A DNA stretch of 54,411 nucleotides from Suillus spraguei. Its lineage: Eukaryota; Basidiomycota; Agaricomycetes; Boletales; Suillaceae. Each line of letters opens with the position of its first letter. The first letter of the stretch is position 1. The notes beneath the pieces were generated by a model. The model was not told where the DNA came from, did not search any database, and saw only the letters and a list, made by a program, of their open reading frames with translations. The DNA is taken from NCBI GenBank assembly GCA_016800925.1, contig JABCPU010000434.1, positions 1-54,411 of the forward strand, in the 5' to 3' direction. The position numbers and the translations under genes were made by a program. This document shows, piece after piece, positions 32,500 to 42,230 of this stretch.

Positions 32500-32655
32500 T
32501 TCCCAACATTACTGAGGTGTGTATGTCTTAGCATCTTGCAGATAGCACCATACTGATATATCATAGTGTCTCGTTTGTCACTAGGTACTGCTATCAAATA
32601 TAGTTCTGTTTTCCAACATTACTGAGTGTCTCATTTGTCACTAGACTTCACTAGC
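32500..32655. repeat. imperfect tandem duplication
   Basis: AGTTCTGTTT(C/T)CCAACATTACTGAG and GTGTCTC(G/A)TTTGTCACTAG each occur twice. No gene can be supported in 32150-33340; the short frames there are unrecognised. Confidence 0.65.
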
Positions 32656-33348
32656 GCCTATCAATAAGCATGAGGCAAAGCACTCACCATAGACATGGTT
32701 GGTTGCATTGATGTGATTCTGTGATGGGATTTGGTGAGCTGCTAATATTCAGACAAATGAGCATGGCATAAAGCTATACAAGATATTACCCTTACCACAT
32801 GCATCTGTGTTTTTCTATAGCCCTAAGGCGCAGTGTATGCACCTCCGACACTTTGTCAACGGCAGAAGACACAGCTCTCTCCGACCAATTATCAAAATGC
32901 TGGTACATATCACCTCCGAGTCACGAGAAATTTTGCACAATGCCAAGGAATTGTGTAGAAAGGTTATCAAAGTTGTAAGCCATGCCCTCCCGCATGGAGG
33001 TCACATCTTCTCTCAAGTTAGTTACATCCCGCTGGATGGTACCCAAGATGTTAAGGAGCTCTTGGTGTTGATGATCGGCATGAGGATAAGACATGGTAAG
33101 TTTTTATGGTAAGCTGCAAATTACGCAGGAATGGGTGCAGTGATATGATGTGCTGAATATGAATATGTTGTTGGACGCCAAAGAATGAGCATTGAGATAA
33201 GCTTATCAGCAATCTCGAATTGTGGGAAATTTCAATGACAAACCACATCAGCCATTTACATAATCGAAGTGTGTTTTCGAAGCGAAGTGAAGTTACCTCA
33301 AAGTTACCTCAAAGTTGCTTTGCTTCGGTGGCAACACTAGCTACTATG

Positions 33349-34050
33349 TCATACTAGGATGACTACAGGGGCGTGGACGAAAGACCGTACACCATAGGAG
33401 GAATGGCTTACATTTGCAGATGATTGTTTGTATTGGGTCACCAGATCAAGATTTATAAGGAGCTTCAGATAGTGGTCCTTCATGGAATCCAAGGTCATGT
33501 GAACAATGCAAGCTGGCCACGCCTTTTTCACTCTCTTGCGCATCCCATATCTGATTACTTTGTAAGGCAAGCTCCTCTCCTTTCCATCGACCTTTCTGGA
33601 ACACAGTGGACACAAGAACTCCCAATCCTTTGGGACCGAGTCATGGCCAATGCATCCTGCTCCACCTGGCCGTGTTTGGTGGCACATAACAGCGCCACAT
33701 TTGACGCACAAGTGAGATGTTTTTGCATCACACCCATCTGAGCAGAAATGGCAGAAGGTACCGAGAGAATCTAGTTCAATTTTTGACATGTTCGTGACCA
33801 AAGTTTTGGAGGTGTGGGAAGCTTGTTGCTGACCGACTGGGCTTGCAATTGATGAATCTCGCAATGTCAGACTGCCAATGTCAAGGTGCCCAGGGGCAGA
33901 ACGAGAGATTCCGAGCCGAAGGGCAGCGGCATTTTTTTGGGGGGGCATGGCATTTGAGTTGTAGAATGGAACCCACACAACAAGTGTAATCTGCAAAGCA
34001 ATATTGATGGTATATGCTTTGACAACTGGATATGGCAGGTCTTGGCTCAA
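33349..34050 (-). CDS. cysteine-rich zinc-finger protein, probably truncated
   Basis: The 233-residue frame starts at 34050 (MSQDLPYPVVKAYT). A basic, helical first part is followed by a cysteine/histidine cluster at residues about 98-150: CHFCSDGC, HLCVKCGAVMCHQ, GCIGHD and WEFLCPLCSRK. This spacing suggests a PHD/RING-like or ZZ-like zinc-binding fold. After it come GMRKRVKKAWPACIVHMTLDSMKDHYLKLLINLDLV and a tail YGVRSFVHAPVVILV. I recall related multi-copy proteins of unknown function in Agaricomycetes that continue much further after this point, so the copy is likely truncated. Its last 25 codons are repeated at 107-177. Function unknown. Confidence 0.5.
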   Translation of the reverse strand: MSQDLPYPVVKAYTINIALQITLVVWVPFYNSNAMPPQKNAAALRLGISRSAPGHLDIGSLTLRDSSIASPVGQQQASHTSKTLVTNMSKIELDSLGTFCHFCSDGCDAKTSHLCVKCGAVMCHQTRPGGAGCIGHDSVPKDWEFLCPLCSRKVDGKERSLPYKVIRYGMRKRVKKAWPACIVHMTLDSMKDHYLKLLINLDLVTQYKQSSANVSHSSYGVRSFVHAPVVILV

Positions 34051-34157
34051 TTATTTTTGACACTCCAATTGATCTCCAATCAAAGACTCATGATATGAAA
34101 TTAACTAGGGTTCAGTACTGAATTTCACCGTGCTTGACTACATGGTACACCCTCACA

Positions 34158-34605
34158 TCAGCGATATCCATATTTAAGACCAGTTTGAATGTTGTCTAAA
34201 ATGCAAAGACAATGCTTCACAAACTTAGCTTGTAATTTAGGCTGGTCAAAAATCACATGTATTTGCAGGCACCACCTTGAATACCCAACAAATATAAAAA
34301 TCACATTCAAACATAGCTTGAAAATCTAGCTAAAATTGAAGTTTAGTGTGATCACATTGGCATTTAAATCAAGTTTTAATGTTATGCAAAATGTGATCAC
34401 ACTGAACTACAAGTTTAGCTAGACATTTAAGCCATGTTTGAACGTGATTTCATATTTGTTGTGTATTCAAGATGAAAATATCTATGAATACATGTTATTT
34501 TTGACCACCCCAAATTTCAAGCTAAGTTTAAAGTATTGCCTTTGCCTTTGTATTTTGTACAACATTTAAAGTGTTCTTAAATATTGATATCCCCAAGGTG
34601 CCCTG
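34158..34605. repeat. foldback/MITE-like element, about 450 bp
   Basis: The outer left sequence GATATCCATATTTAAGA...AATGTTGTCTAAAATGC faces its imperfect inverse near 34545-34595. Inner arms (CAAAAATCACATG; ACATAGCTTGAAAATCTAG; GTGTGATCACAT) are also mirrored around a centre near 34375. Each arm is about 200 bp and AT-rich. It has no coding capacity. Confidence 0.75.
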
Positions 34606-34982
34606 ATTTCTAAATTCAGATTTGTTAGCCCAGTGTGGCGCAGGGACTCCACCATCTTTTATGTACTGAATAACCCATGAGTTTCTTCGGCACCATTGCC
34701 CACAACAATTCACGACTTAGCACCTGCAAACTGTGTTCACTAACCCAAGACTGCATTCCTGTGGGCAACTCAAAGTATAACTTTCAGAACTTCTTGATTT
34801 GTCTCACCTGTTGGACAGTTAATGACGTTCCAGCTTGGCTTCAAGCGGTGGGCCAGCTAAAGCCAGGCCAAGCCCCAGGTAACTGCCTGCCCAAGGCTTA
34901 GGTTTGAGCTTCAACTGTGGAAAGCCTAAGCCTGCAGCTTTAGAGGAGCCTGGTATTCAAGGCTGCTGATCGCAAAAGGTGT

Positions 34983-35340
34983 GTGTATTCAAATTGTATC
35001 TCGAGGTACCTTGATTGTCTTCTCAGCCTGGATACTCAAGAGGCTGCAAACCACATGAGTCCACTTTCGAGCCCCGCAATAACCGTGGATTCCATTCTTC
35101 AAAGTCCACAAGATGATCTCGATGCTGCTGAGAGTTTCCAGGATACATATTTTAAACCTCTCAAGATATTTATCAGGAAACCCATGGCTGTATGGACCCT
35201 CTTCTCAATCAAAACCAAAATAAGACCATTCCACAAGTGCGTCCATATGCAAAGATGGCACTGGGCATGTTGTCTTCTGCAGCCAAAGTATGTCTTTATT
35301 TTCTCTCTCCAGATCTCTCACTATTACTCAGTGATCATTT
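34983..35340 (+). other. unrecognised repeated coding-like segment
   Basis: The frame includes SPQDDLDAAESFQDTYFKPLKIFI and KTKIRPFHKCVHMQRWHWACCLLQPKYVF. The second half is repeated in inverse orientation at 49890-50010 (MCVHMQRWRWASYLVWPKYVF), so it belongs to a dispersed family. No function recognised. Confidence 0.35.
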
Positions 35341-35420
35341 ATGCAGGTTATTCTAGATCAAGGGTATTGCAACAAAGTGGTATCCAAACTTCTCAAGACA
35401 ATATGTTCCGGAGGCAATTT

Positions 35421-35467
35421 GTGCTTTATATATATGTAGATGTATTATATCTACATATATAAAGCAC
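35421..35467. repeat. AT-rich hairpin
   Basis: GTGCTTTATATATATGTAG is followed after a short loop by its inverse ATCTACATATATAAAGCAC, differing only by one TA step. It can form a strong stem or cruciform. Confidence 0.9.
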
Positions 35468-36325
35468 GAAATGCCACCGAAGCTCCACAAATTTCTGTCC
35501 ACCACATCATGCTGTGTTTTTTGGTTCTCTGCCATTGCAGCTCTTTCCATTCATCATATCACATGCTGTATGGCTTTTGTACACTACTATTATGGTGTCT
35601 TCTGCGTTGTCATTCTTTCATTCACTACCATGGTGACTTCCACTTCTAAACAATCACTCTCCTTGTGCGAATCTCATTCAAAACCTTGCAGCAATCATTT
35701 GGGACAAACTTCATGACCTTTGCTGTGCAATCTGCAATCGTCCCTATATATACCTGTGCATGTCCATGGGGACCCACAATTCATAGCTTTCATATGTTGT
35801 ATCAACGAACATAGAATCAAACTAAACTGCATTCGTACTATTCAATGAAACCTGGGTGAGTGAGATTGCACTGCATCGTCAGTCCTCGATGCCTTCGAAA
35901 GTCACAGCATTCACTGCATCAACTTTTTGTTACATGAGTAAGAACACAAAGAATTTTTGTATCAATATTGCATTTCCTGTCTTGCTACTGTAGAAGTATC
36001 ACAGTATGTTGTCCAAGAGTCGACCGAAGGCGTGTCCTTGTATGTAGAAAGCATGAAATGCTGCCAGAGCTCCACAAATTTCTGTCTGCCACATCATGCT
36101 GTGTTGTTTTGTTCTGTGCCATCGCGGCCCTTTCTGTTCATCATATCAGTGACCTCTGCACACCACTATTGTAACATCTTCTGTGTTGTGTTCATCATTC
36201 TTTCTAGCTCTTATTCACTATCTTGGTGACTTCCACTTCTAAACAATCACTCTCCTCGCACAGATCTCATTCAAAACCTCGCAGAAATCATTTGGGACAA
36301 ACTCCATGACATTTGCTGGGCAATA
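35465..36325. repeat. direct duplication of a ~250-bp unit
   Basis: 35465-35745 and 36047-36325 share AAATGC(C/T)..., AGCTCCACAAATTTCTGTC, CCACATCATGCTGTGTT, GTGACTTCCACTTCTAAAC and ATCATTTGGGACAAACT. The minus strand contains short frames such as TIAYCPANVMEFVPNDFCEVLNEI; family unknown. Confidence 0.75.
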
Positions 36326-36699
36326 TGCAATCGTCTGTGAATACATTTCGGAGGAAATGTCTTCATAAGTTTGAGAGATTTTCGGCAGGCAGGTCCCATT
36401 GTCATCCTGCATCGTCTCACTAAAGCATTTTTCTAGGTCGCCGTGTTCTTGCGGCCTTGCTAGCTGTTGTTTGTGATCACCCCGCCATGTGTAAAATAGG
36501 CTGCTTTGCAGATCAGTCACAATGAGGCACCATGCAACAAATGTCATGTCGACCAGGCATCAATTTTTCGGACGAATCGCTTCAAAATAGGATGACTTTT
36601 TTATCTAATCCCAATGGTTATTATAACTTCTTCTGTTCAGAGTTTCCTCCTCGAATGAGTGAGGATCACTGCCAGAATTGTTTTAAAGAACATTACTTA

Positions 36700-37210
36700 G
36701 AAATAGATGAAGAGCATGATGATTTCTTCAAGAAACATGGTGCATGATGGACCAAACTCGCCCAACTTCCATACTTTGACCTTGTGCGCTGTATGATGTT
36801 CCAGCAGGGCAAATGCTGTGTCAATCTCATCAAGTGATATCGATTCAGGACCTGCAAGATCATCATCGACATTCTGAGTCTGAGGTGCGAGTGAGGGTGC
36901 CCATGCAAAATTGGCTTCTAGATCAGTAGCACCATCAACATTAATGCCTGACTGGGCACCAGTATGCATGTCTGCATGATGTTGACGAGTTGACTTTCCA
37001 TTAGCCATGGCCTTCTGCTGAGTATGGTAATGAAGATTCACTCAGCAATGGCAGGTGCTGTTTTAACCATGAACTCAAATGGACATCCCTTTGTTGTCAC
37101 GACCTTAGATGTGAAGGGCATTTGGACAGTGTTTGCAAGACCAGTAGTAGTGTCCAGATGTGTTATTGACCTTTTCACCATGATTGAAATTGTCAGATGT
37201 AAAGAGTGAG
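36700..37210 (-). pseudogene. hAT transposase remnant: BED finger joined to C-terminal tail
   Basis: Around 37190-37070 a degraded BED-type finger reads HYYWSCKHCPNA...GRDNK with in-frame stops. The following frame (37014-36760) matches the tail of the 40.1-40.9 kb hAT copy: MANGKSTRQHHADMHTGAQSG, ANFAWAPSLAPQ and DDLAGPESIS correspond to GKPARRKHAHAHTQPEDG, RPFAWVHPL and EFLAGPESMT. The catalytic RNase H-like core is missing. It is a deleted, inactive derivative. Confidence 0.5.
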
Positions 37211-37613
37211 ACAGGGTGTCCAGCAAGTGCAGCGGCTGGAGGCATTGTGTAGTAATTGACATTCTGCCCACAACACTAGTCCAAACGCTTATGACTACGT
37301 CGCGAGCAACCTGGTCCCGGAGGTTTTGGCCGTTCATGGTCCAAGAACAAATTCACTTCTTTCACAAGCTCCTTGTGAAAGACTGTGCTTAGTACATCCA
37401 AAGTCCAAAATCAAGATGAATATGATAGATGTGGGAGATGCATTTTTTAACTCGTTCTTGCAGCCCAGGATCTTCTCTATTAAGTGCATACAACAACTTT
37501 GCATAAAGGATGGCACTGGCATGAATTTTTCGTTCAATTAGGAAATGTTAGACATGATGAAATTTTGCTTGCTATACACTCATATCCCCTGTAATTCATT
37601 ATCATCATACCGT

Positions 37614-38564
37614 TGTAACGAACATATTGGCGCTGGGCTTAAAACCCCATATTTTGACACTCGTCTCACGTCTACAGGAGTTACCACTAGTCCATGACCT
37701 TCTTACCCCTTTAGCAGTACCGGCGGCATCCCACGCTTACCGCACACCATACCGACTACCGCACCTCATTCCACGAACTGATGTCCTTCCATGTCCTTGC
37801 CACGTCCGCATAGCTCCATTTGATGCATAGTTTGTTTCCTGTTCGTTATCACTGATTCCATGGCAAGCATTATTACATGTTGCCTCGCGCTATGTTTACT
37901 TACAGCGGTTACTACACTCCAGCGCTACTGATCTCGCTTAGAGTATTCCGAGTACATATGAATTAGGATATAAGCACCGCGTACCCCACACGATAAAGCA
38001 CCTGATTTTACACCATTGCACGTACTATAGGTCAGGATTATTGTCTAGCTCTGGATCAACCAGTAGTGGACTTAGTCTTTAAAGTTCCCTTATTGCTTGT
38101 TAATACATCATGCTCGTTCTCCGTTACCACCGGCATACCGCTGGATTTTTGATTGTTACTTTTGACTGAACTTCTCACGCTCCACTACTTTACTGCTGAA
38201 AGTACCATGGACTTCCTTACTGTTTCTTTGCACTGCTCGCAACCTTACTGCTACCGCTGAGACCACCGCTCAACATCGCTTGCTAGACGCAACTGTTTCT
38301 GACTCTATCTCGATGGCGGTAGCACCGCAATGCACGACGCTAGTTCCAGCGGTATCATCGCTGACCGCGGCAACTTACCGCTGACTCAGACGCTTGTTTC
38401 GCAAATAAGTTAGACTCCAACTTGACCATACTAAATAGGCATCCCCCTTTAGGGTCAAACACTCTTGTTCTTACAAGTGAAGCAGACTAGATGGAGCGCA
38501 AGACTAACATACTAGTTTAGGCAGTGGTTTATCTACAGCCCAGGCTAGGTTGAATCTTTACACC
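37614..38564. repeat. possible solo LTR, about 950 bp
   Basis: The segment starts TGTAACGAACATATT and ends GAATCTTTACA, with CCGT on both sides (37610-37613, 38565-38568). It is rich in CCGCTG/ACCGC units. A second copy of its 3' half lies in inverse orientation at 9965-10110. LTR identity is inferred from the TG...CA ends and the duplication; no internal region is attached. Confidence 0.45.
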
Positions 38565-38639
38565 GTATATAACTATTCCTGCCTCCAAAAAACACAAGAG
38601 CCTGCTAGAGCATGACAGCCTTGACCTTGATTCCAATGG

Positions 38640-39035
38640 GTCTGATGAGGATGACACTCAAATCAAAGTGTGAGGAGGGCTTCCATGGATGTCCGCCATC
38701 CGCACACAAACACCTGCTTCTTCTCTGCACGTGTGTCTGTCCTTGATCGTCCATAGCGTCTACCAGGTGTCCGCTCATCTTTTGATGTCTCATCAATAAA
38801 TCCCAACTCTGATGGATCATACTGAGCTATGCGTGCGATAAATGCAGCACAGAGAGTCTCATTGCATTCCATGGCAATGCGCTTGAGTTTATTGTACCTC
38901 ACATCAGTATGTTCGAGCTCGCGAAAGATTGCCATGAAATGGACAGATACAAATTGGTTTGTTGCAAGGAGGCGCATGAGCTTGTCCAAAAATAGTCAGG
39001 ATTCTGTCTTACAAGGCGAAGCAGGCAATCAACAT
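38640..39035 (-). pseudogene. fragment of a DDE (Tc1/mariner superfamily) transposase
   Basis: The minus frame has a winged-helix-type region (DKLMRLLATNQFVSVHFMAIFRELEH, KLKRIAMECNETL). The start of the catalytic domain follows (AQYDPSELGFIDETSKDERTPGRRYGRSR, then KKQVFVCGWRTSMEALLTL). The Asp of FIDE would be the first catalytic residue. The rest is missing after about 38645, where the composite repeat begins. Confidence 0.72.
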
Positions 39036-39059
39036 CGTCATGGATGATAATAAAGGTAG

Positions 39060-39971
39060 TGTGAGCCTACTACACAAGCAAAATTTCACTAAGTCTAAAA
39101 TTTCCTAATTGAACGAAAAATTCATGCCAGTCCCATCCTTTATGCAAAGAGCTGTAAATCACAGATATTCAAGCGAACACTGTCTTCCATCAGTCAAAGT
39201 GATGTGAATGCAAGGTCTGGTTGCGCCTTTGGCAGGTCAATGAGAAATTCTTTACTGGATTGTTCATCTGTTTCAATAAATCATGGAAGGATGCGTGAAG
39301 GGGTCGGATTGGGGAATCCGGACTGGTGGTGACACTGAGGAGGGAGCCCATGCTTTTGACAGCAATCCTGTATGTCTTCTTGCATTGGAAAATGGCGCCT
39401 CATGGGTGTTCAGGGAAGATAAAGGAAAGGGTTTAGCTGTGTCTCATCACTGAGCGAAATCAAACTAGCGGCAGTTTCTGCAAGTATCCTCAGGTATCAT
39501 ATCCATTAAAATGGGTCTATACATGCTGTGCAACAGCTCAGCAGAGTCGCATGATGCCACAATATTGTAGCATTCTGATTGGGATTGATCCGGCAGGCGA
39601 GAAGTGCCCACTCGAGAAGTGCATCAGCTTTCTCAGTGAGGACTTTAAACACTTTGTCTTAAAATTCTAACCCTTCCAACTCCTTGGATATGTAAGTGCA
39701 GACATCGCGCTCTGTGAATACTGGTGGAATATCGTTTATCGACATCTGTCGAATGCGCTGAACACTGTCAAACACATTTTTAATGTCATCAAACAGGCAA
39801 GAGGTAACGATGAAGCGGAAATTGCCTAGGAAGTCTGTGATTTTGGGAATATCCAGGGTTTGAATACTTGCCAGATAGAATGCAGAAAGAGGCCTCTCTG
39901 TGTCTGTACAACGACAACAGTGCATCAATGTTCCAGACTGCCTCCATGCCTTGTGACCCACAGCTAATCAC
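39060..39971 (-). pseudogene. NACHT/NLR-type protein fragment
   Basis: Fungal NACHT proteins are STAND NTPases of self/non-self response. The frame DIPKITDFLGNFRFIVTSCLFDDIKNVFDSVQRIRQM and FTERDVCTYISKELEGLEF matches the end of the NACHT domain. After a TAA near 39660, relics such as KADALLEWA, MRRHFPMQE and PLHASFHDLL continue the helical region. Several stops and frame changes occur. The P-loop part would lie to the right but is cut off at the hAT copy. It is a dead fragment. Confidence 0.65.
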
Positions 39972-40072
39972 GTCAATCTTTCAATAAATTCTGCAGGTGT
40001 AATTCTTTTATCAACTTTCTCCAGCTCGTTCCAGTCAATAATACCTCCTTCAAAGGGATATCTGGGACTTCG

Positions 40073-40943
40073 TCAGCACCTTCTTGCAAGCCAGTGTGAT
40101 TCTAGAGCCTCATTTTCAAACCTGCTAAACTCTTCAAGCGGTTCTTCATCAGTCATCGACTCTGGACCTGCAAGAAATTCATTGTCTGAGCTGCAAGAGT
40201 CACCAGTGAGTGGATGCACCCATGCAAAAGGCCTTTCAATTTTGTTTGCTAAGGCTATGTCAAGTCCATCTTCTGGTTGAGTGTGTGCATGGGCATGTTT
40301 GCGACGTGCTGGCTTGCCAGCTTCATCATACGCTTTGTGCAAGAAATTGGTGTAGCTTGCTAAGAGACTTGAAAGTCTGAATGGATAGGTTGCAGCGTTT
40401 TACAGATTGTACCCCACCCAGACCCAAGAAATAATGCTCAACGTTGGCAGCATCAGGTACAATTAAGTGGATTGTGATTGCGAATGCCTTCAATGGACAG
40501 TGTTCAGCACTGACTGGGAGAGTTTCCCATTGAACCCACTGAATCACTATGAAATTTGCACGTGTTGCTTGCTCTGGAGTGACTGGGAGATCCACAAACC
40601 CAATGAGGTTCTTCCATTTCTGTGGAGTATTAGTCATAGTTGATAAAGGCTCGGATGAAGCAGAATCTGCATTTGGGATAGGTGGGAGTAGCAATGCTTG
40701 ATTTCCATTCTTTGAGGCAAGATAGTTACAGACTTCTGAACAAGCCTGGTCCAGGGCTGTAGGGCAAGCATTCTGGTCAAGAATATGTTTGAGGTGTCTG
40801 TCATCGCGACCTTCTATGTATGTCAAACAGTAGTTGCATTGATAAACATAGTGATTGGAGGAATTTGGAACTTTTTGCTGTAGGATCAAGTTGTTGGCAA
40901 TTATTTTTTGAACAGGACGACCCTTGGACTTTGTCGATGACAT
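40073..40943 (-). pseudogene. hAT transposase derivative: BED finger plus dimerisation region, no catalytic core
   Basis: The 205-residue frame starting at 40943 has a basic N-terminus and a BED-type zinc finger (YQCNYCLTYIEGRDDRHLKHIL). A short linker (QKWKNLIGFVDLP) leads straight into a hAT C-terminal dimerisation block (HCPLKAFAITIHLIVPDAANVEHYF, VQSVKRCNLSIQTFKSLSKL). The next frame (40342-40073) continues the tail (KPARRKHAHAHTQPEDG, FLAGPESMTDEE). The several hundred residues of RNase H-like core that should lie between are absent, so it cannot transpose alone. A frame change near 40335 separates the two parts. Confidence 0.68.
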
Positions 40944-41469
40944 TCTGGCATAGTGCTGCTGAAGTCCAGTTCAGTCCAGTTCATGGCCCTATATTTGCGA
41001 ACCCCGAACCTGACCAATTGTCAGGTTCAGGCAAGGAGGCTGAACCGTGGACCGGACGCCTGCGAACGCATTCAGAAGGGTTCGTTTTGAGTTCAGAACG
41101 TGTTTGAACCCTCAAACCCTTTATTTTGATTTGACACTTAACACCCTAACAAAAACGCCAGAAGAGCCAATCTGGTGCGTATCCACTAGAGTCACTGCAG
41201 AAACGAGATTCTAGTCAGACCCTAATCTGAGGAAGATGACATGTGTAACCCCACTCTAAAATGTAGGTACCCTTGTAATCAGACGCATATCCGATGGGTC
41301 ACAAAATTTGATCGTTCAGTCCAAAGCAACACACCTAAACAGACCCTTTTCCAATTTCATAGACACATCTTTTCAGAATCCCATTCTGGCGTTGTCGAGG
41401 TCAAAAGAAACAGTGAATATTTCAACAGAAAACATAAGTTACACACTGTATGAGAATGGGCCGTCGCCT

Positions 41470-41725
41470 AAGCACCACCAGCATTGAAATCATGCACTTC
41501 CTCGTTGGACAGCGAGAGACTGTGACAAGCAGCCAACATTGGGCATGCGAACCAAAAGACAAGAACACGGGAAATGAAATCGCTAGCCAGAAGATACCTG
41601 GACTTTGATGTCACCTTATGATGGTCTCCAGGACATGAAGGAATTCACGGAAATGAGACAGCTGACAAGGAGGCAAAATTAGCAGTCATAACGAACAAGA
41701 GAACCTACCCCGATATCTCAAACTG
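41470..41725 (+). pseudogene. LINE-type RNase H fragment, left part
   Basis: The frame LDFDVTL then, after TGA at 41619, WSPGHEGIHGNETADKEAKLAV matches the RNase H domain end of fungal Tad-like LINE elements, with the TGA where such proteins have Arg. The relic continues at 49317 after the inserted chromovirus, which fixes the pre-insertion site. The stretch 40950-41460 has nothing I recognise. Confidence 0.65.
41721..41725. repeat. target site duplication CAAAC, left
   Basis: Identical to 49312-49316 on the other side of the chromovirus. Confidence 0.93.
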
Positions 41726-42198
41726 TTACGAACTGGGGTGGCGTCACCAGCAACAGTGAAAAGACACAGACGGTCTGCTGGGAGTTCTTACAATGTCTAA
41801 AAGAAGACAAGGTGAAAGTACAAGGAACACGTTCCGAGTACGATCAAGGGTTCAGCCTCAAAGACAAGTCTAAGAGGTATCCGCGAGAATAGAGACTAAG
41901 GCTAAGGAGTGCTTAGACTTAGAGGCAATTCAAGATGACTTAGGTTGGAGACCTAAGCGAAGGAGATTCCAGGTAAAACCCAGTAAGATTAAAGTAAAGT
42001 ATACAAGCATAATACAATGTGCTTAAATAGGCCAATATGTGTGCACAGACCAAGAGAGACGTGAGAATGTAAGTGCGTATCCAAAGAAGGAAGGCAACTA
42101 TAGTACAGATGCATTGAGCATATGAGTCAGAGTCATGTTACGTAATATACAAGGTAAATGAAGTAGGAAAATGAATAGGGGCACGTACGATTGTAACA
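41726..42198 (-). repeat. 3' LTR of the chromovirus
   Basis: 473 bp from TGTTACGAACTGG to CGATTGTAACA on the plus strand. The termini are inverted (TGTTAC/GTAACA). TTAAATA at 42023-42029 and AAGATTAAAGT at 41985-41995 mark the TATA box and transcript start on the minus strand. Confidence 0.94.
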
Positions 42199-42214
42199 TT
42201 ACCCCCTGTTTACA
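42199..42214 (-). other. polypurine tract of the chromovirus
   Basis: In element sense AAACAGGGGGTAA directly precedes the 3' LTR. The same tract (AAAACGGGGGTAA) precedes the LTR at 5508. It would prime plus-strand DNA synthesis. Confidence 0.75.
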
Positions 42215-42230
42215 CATAAAGTCACCGACT

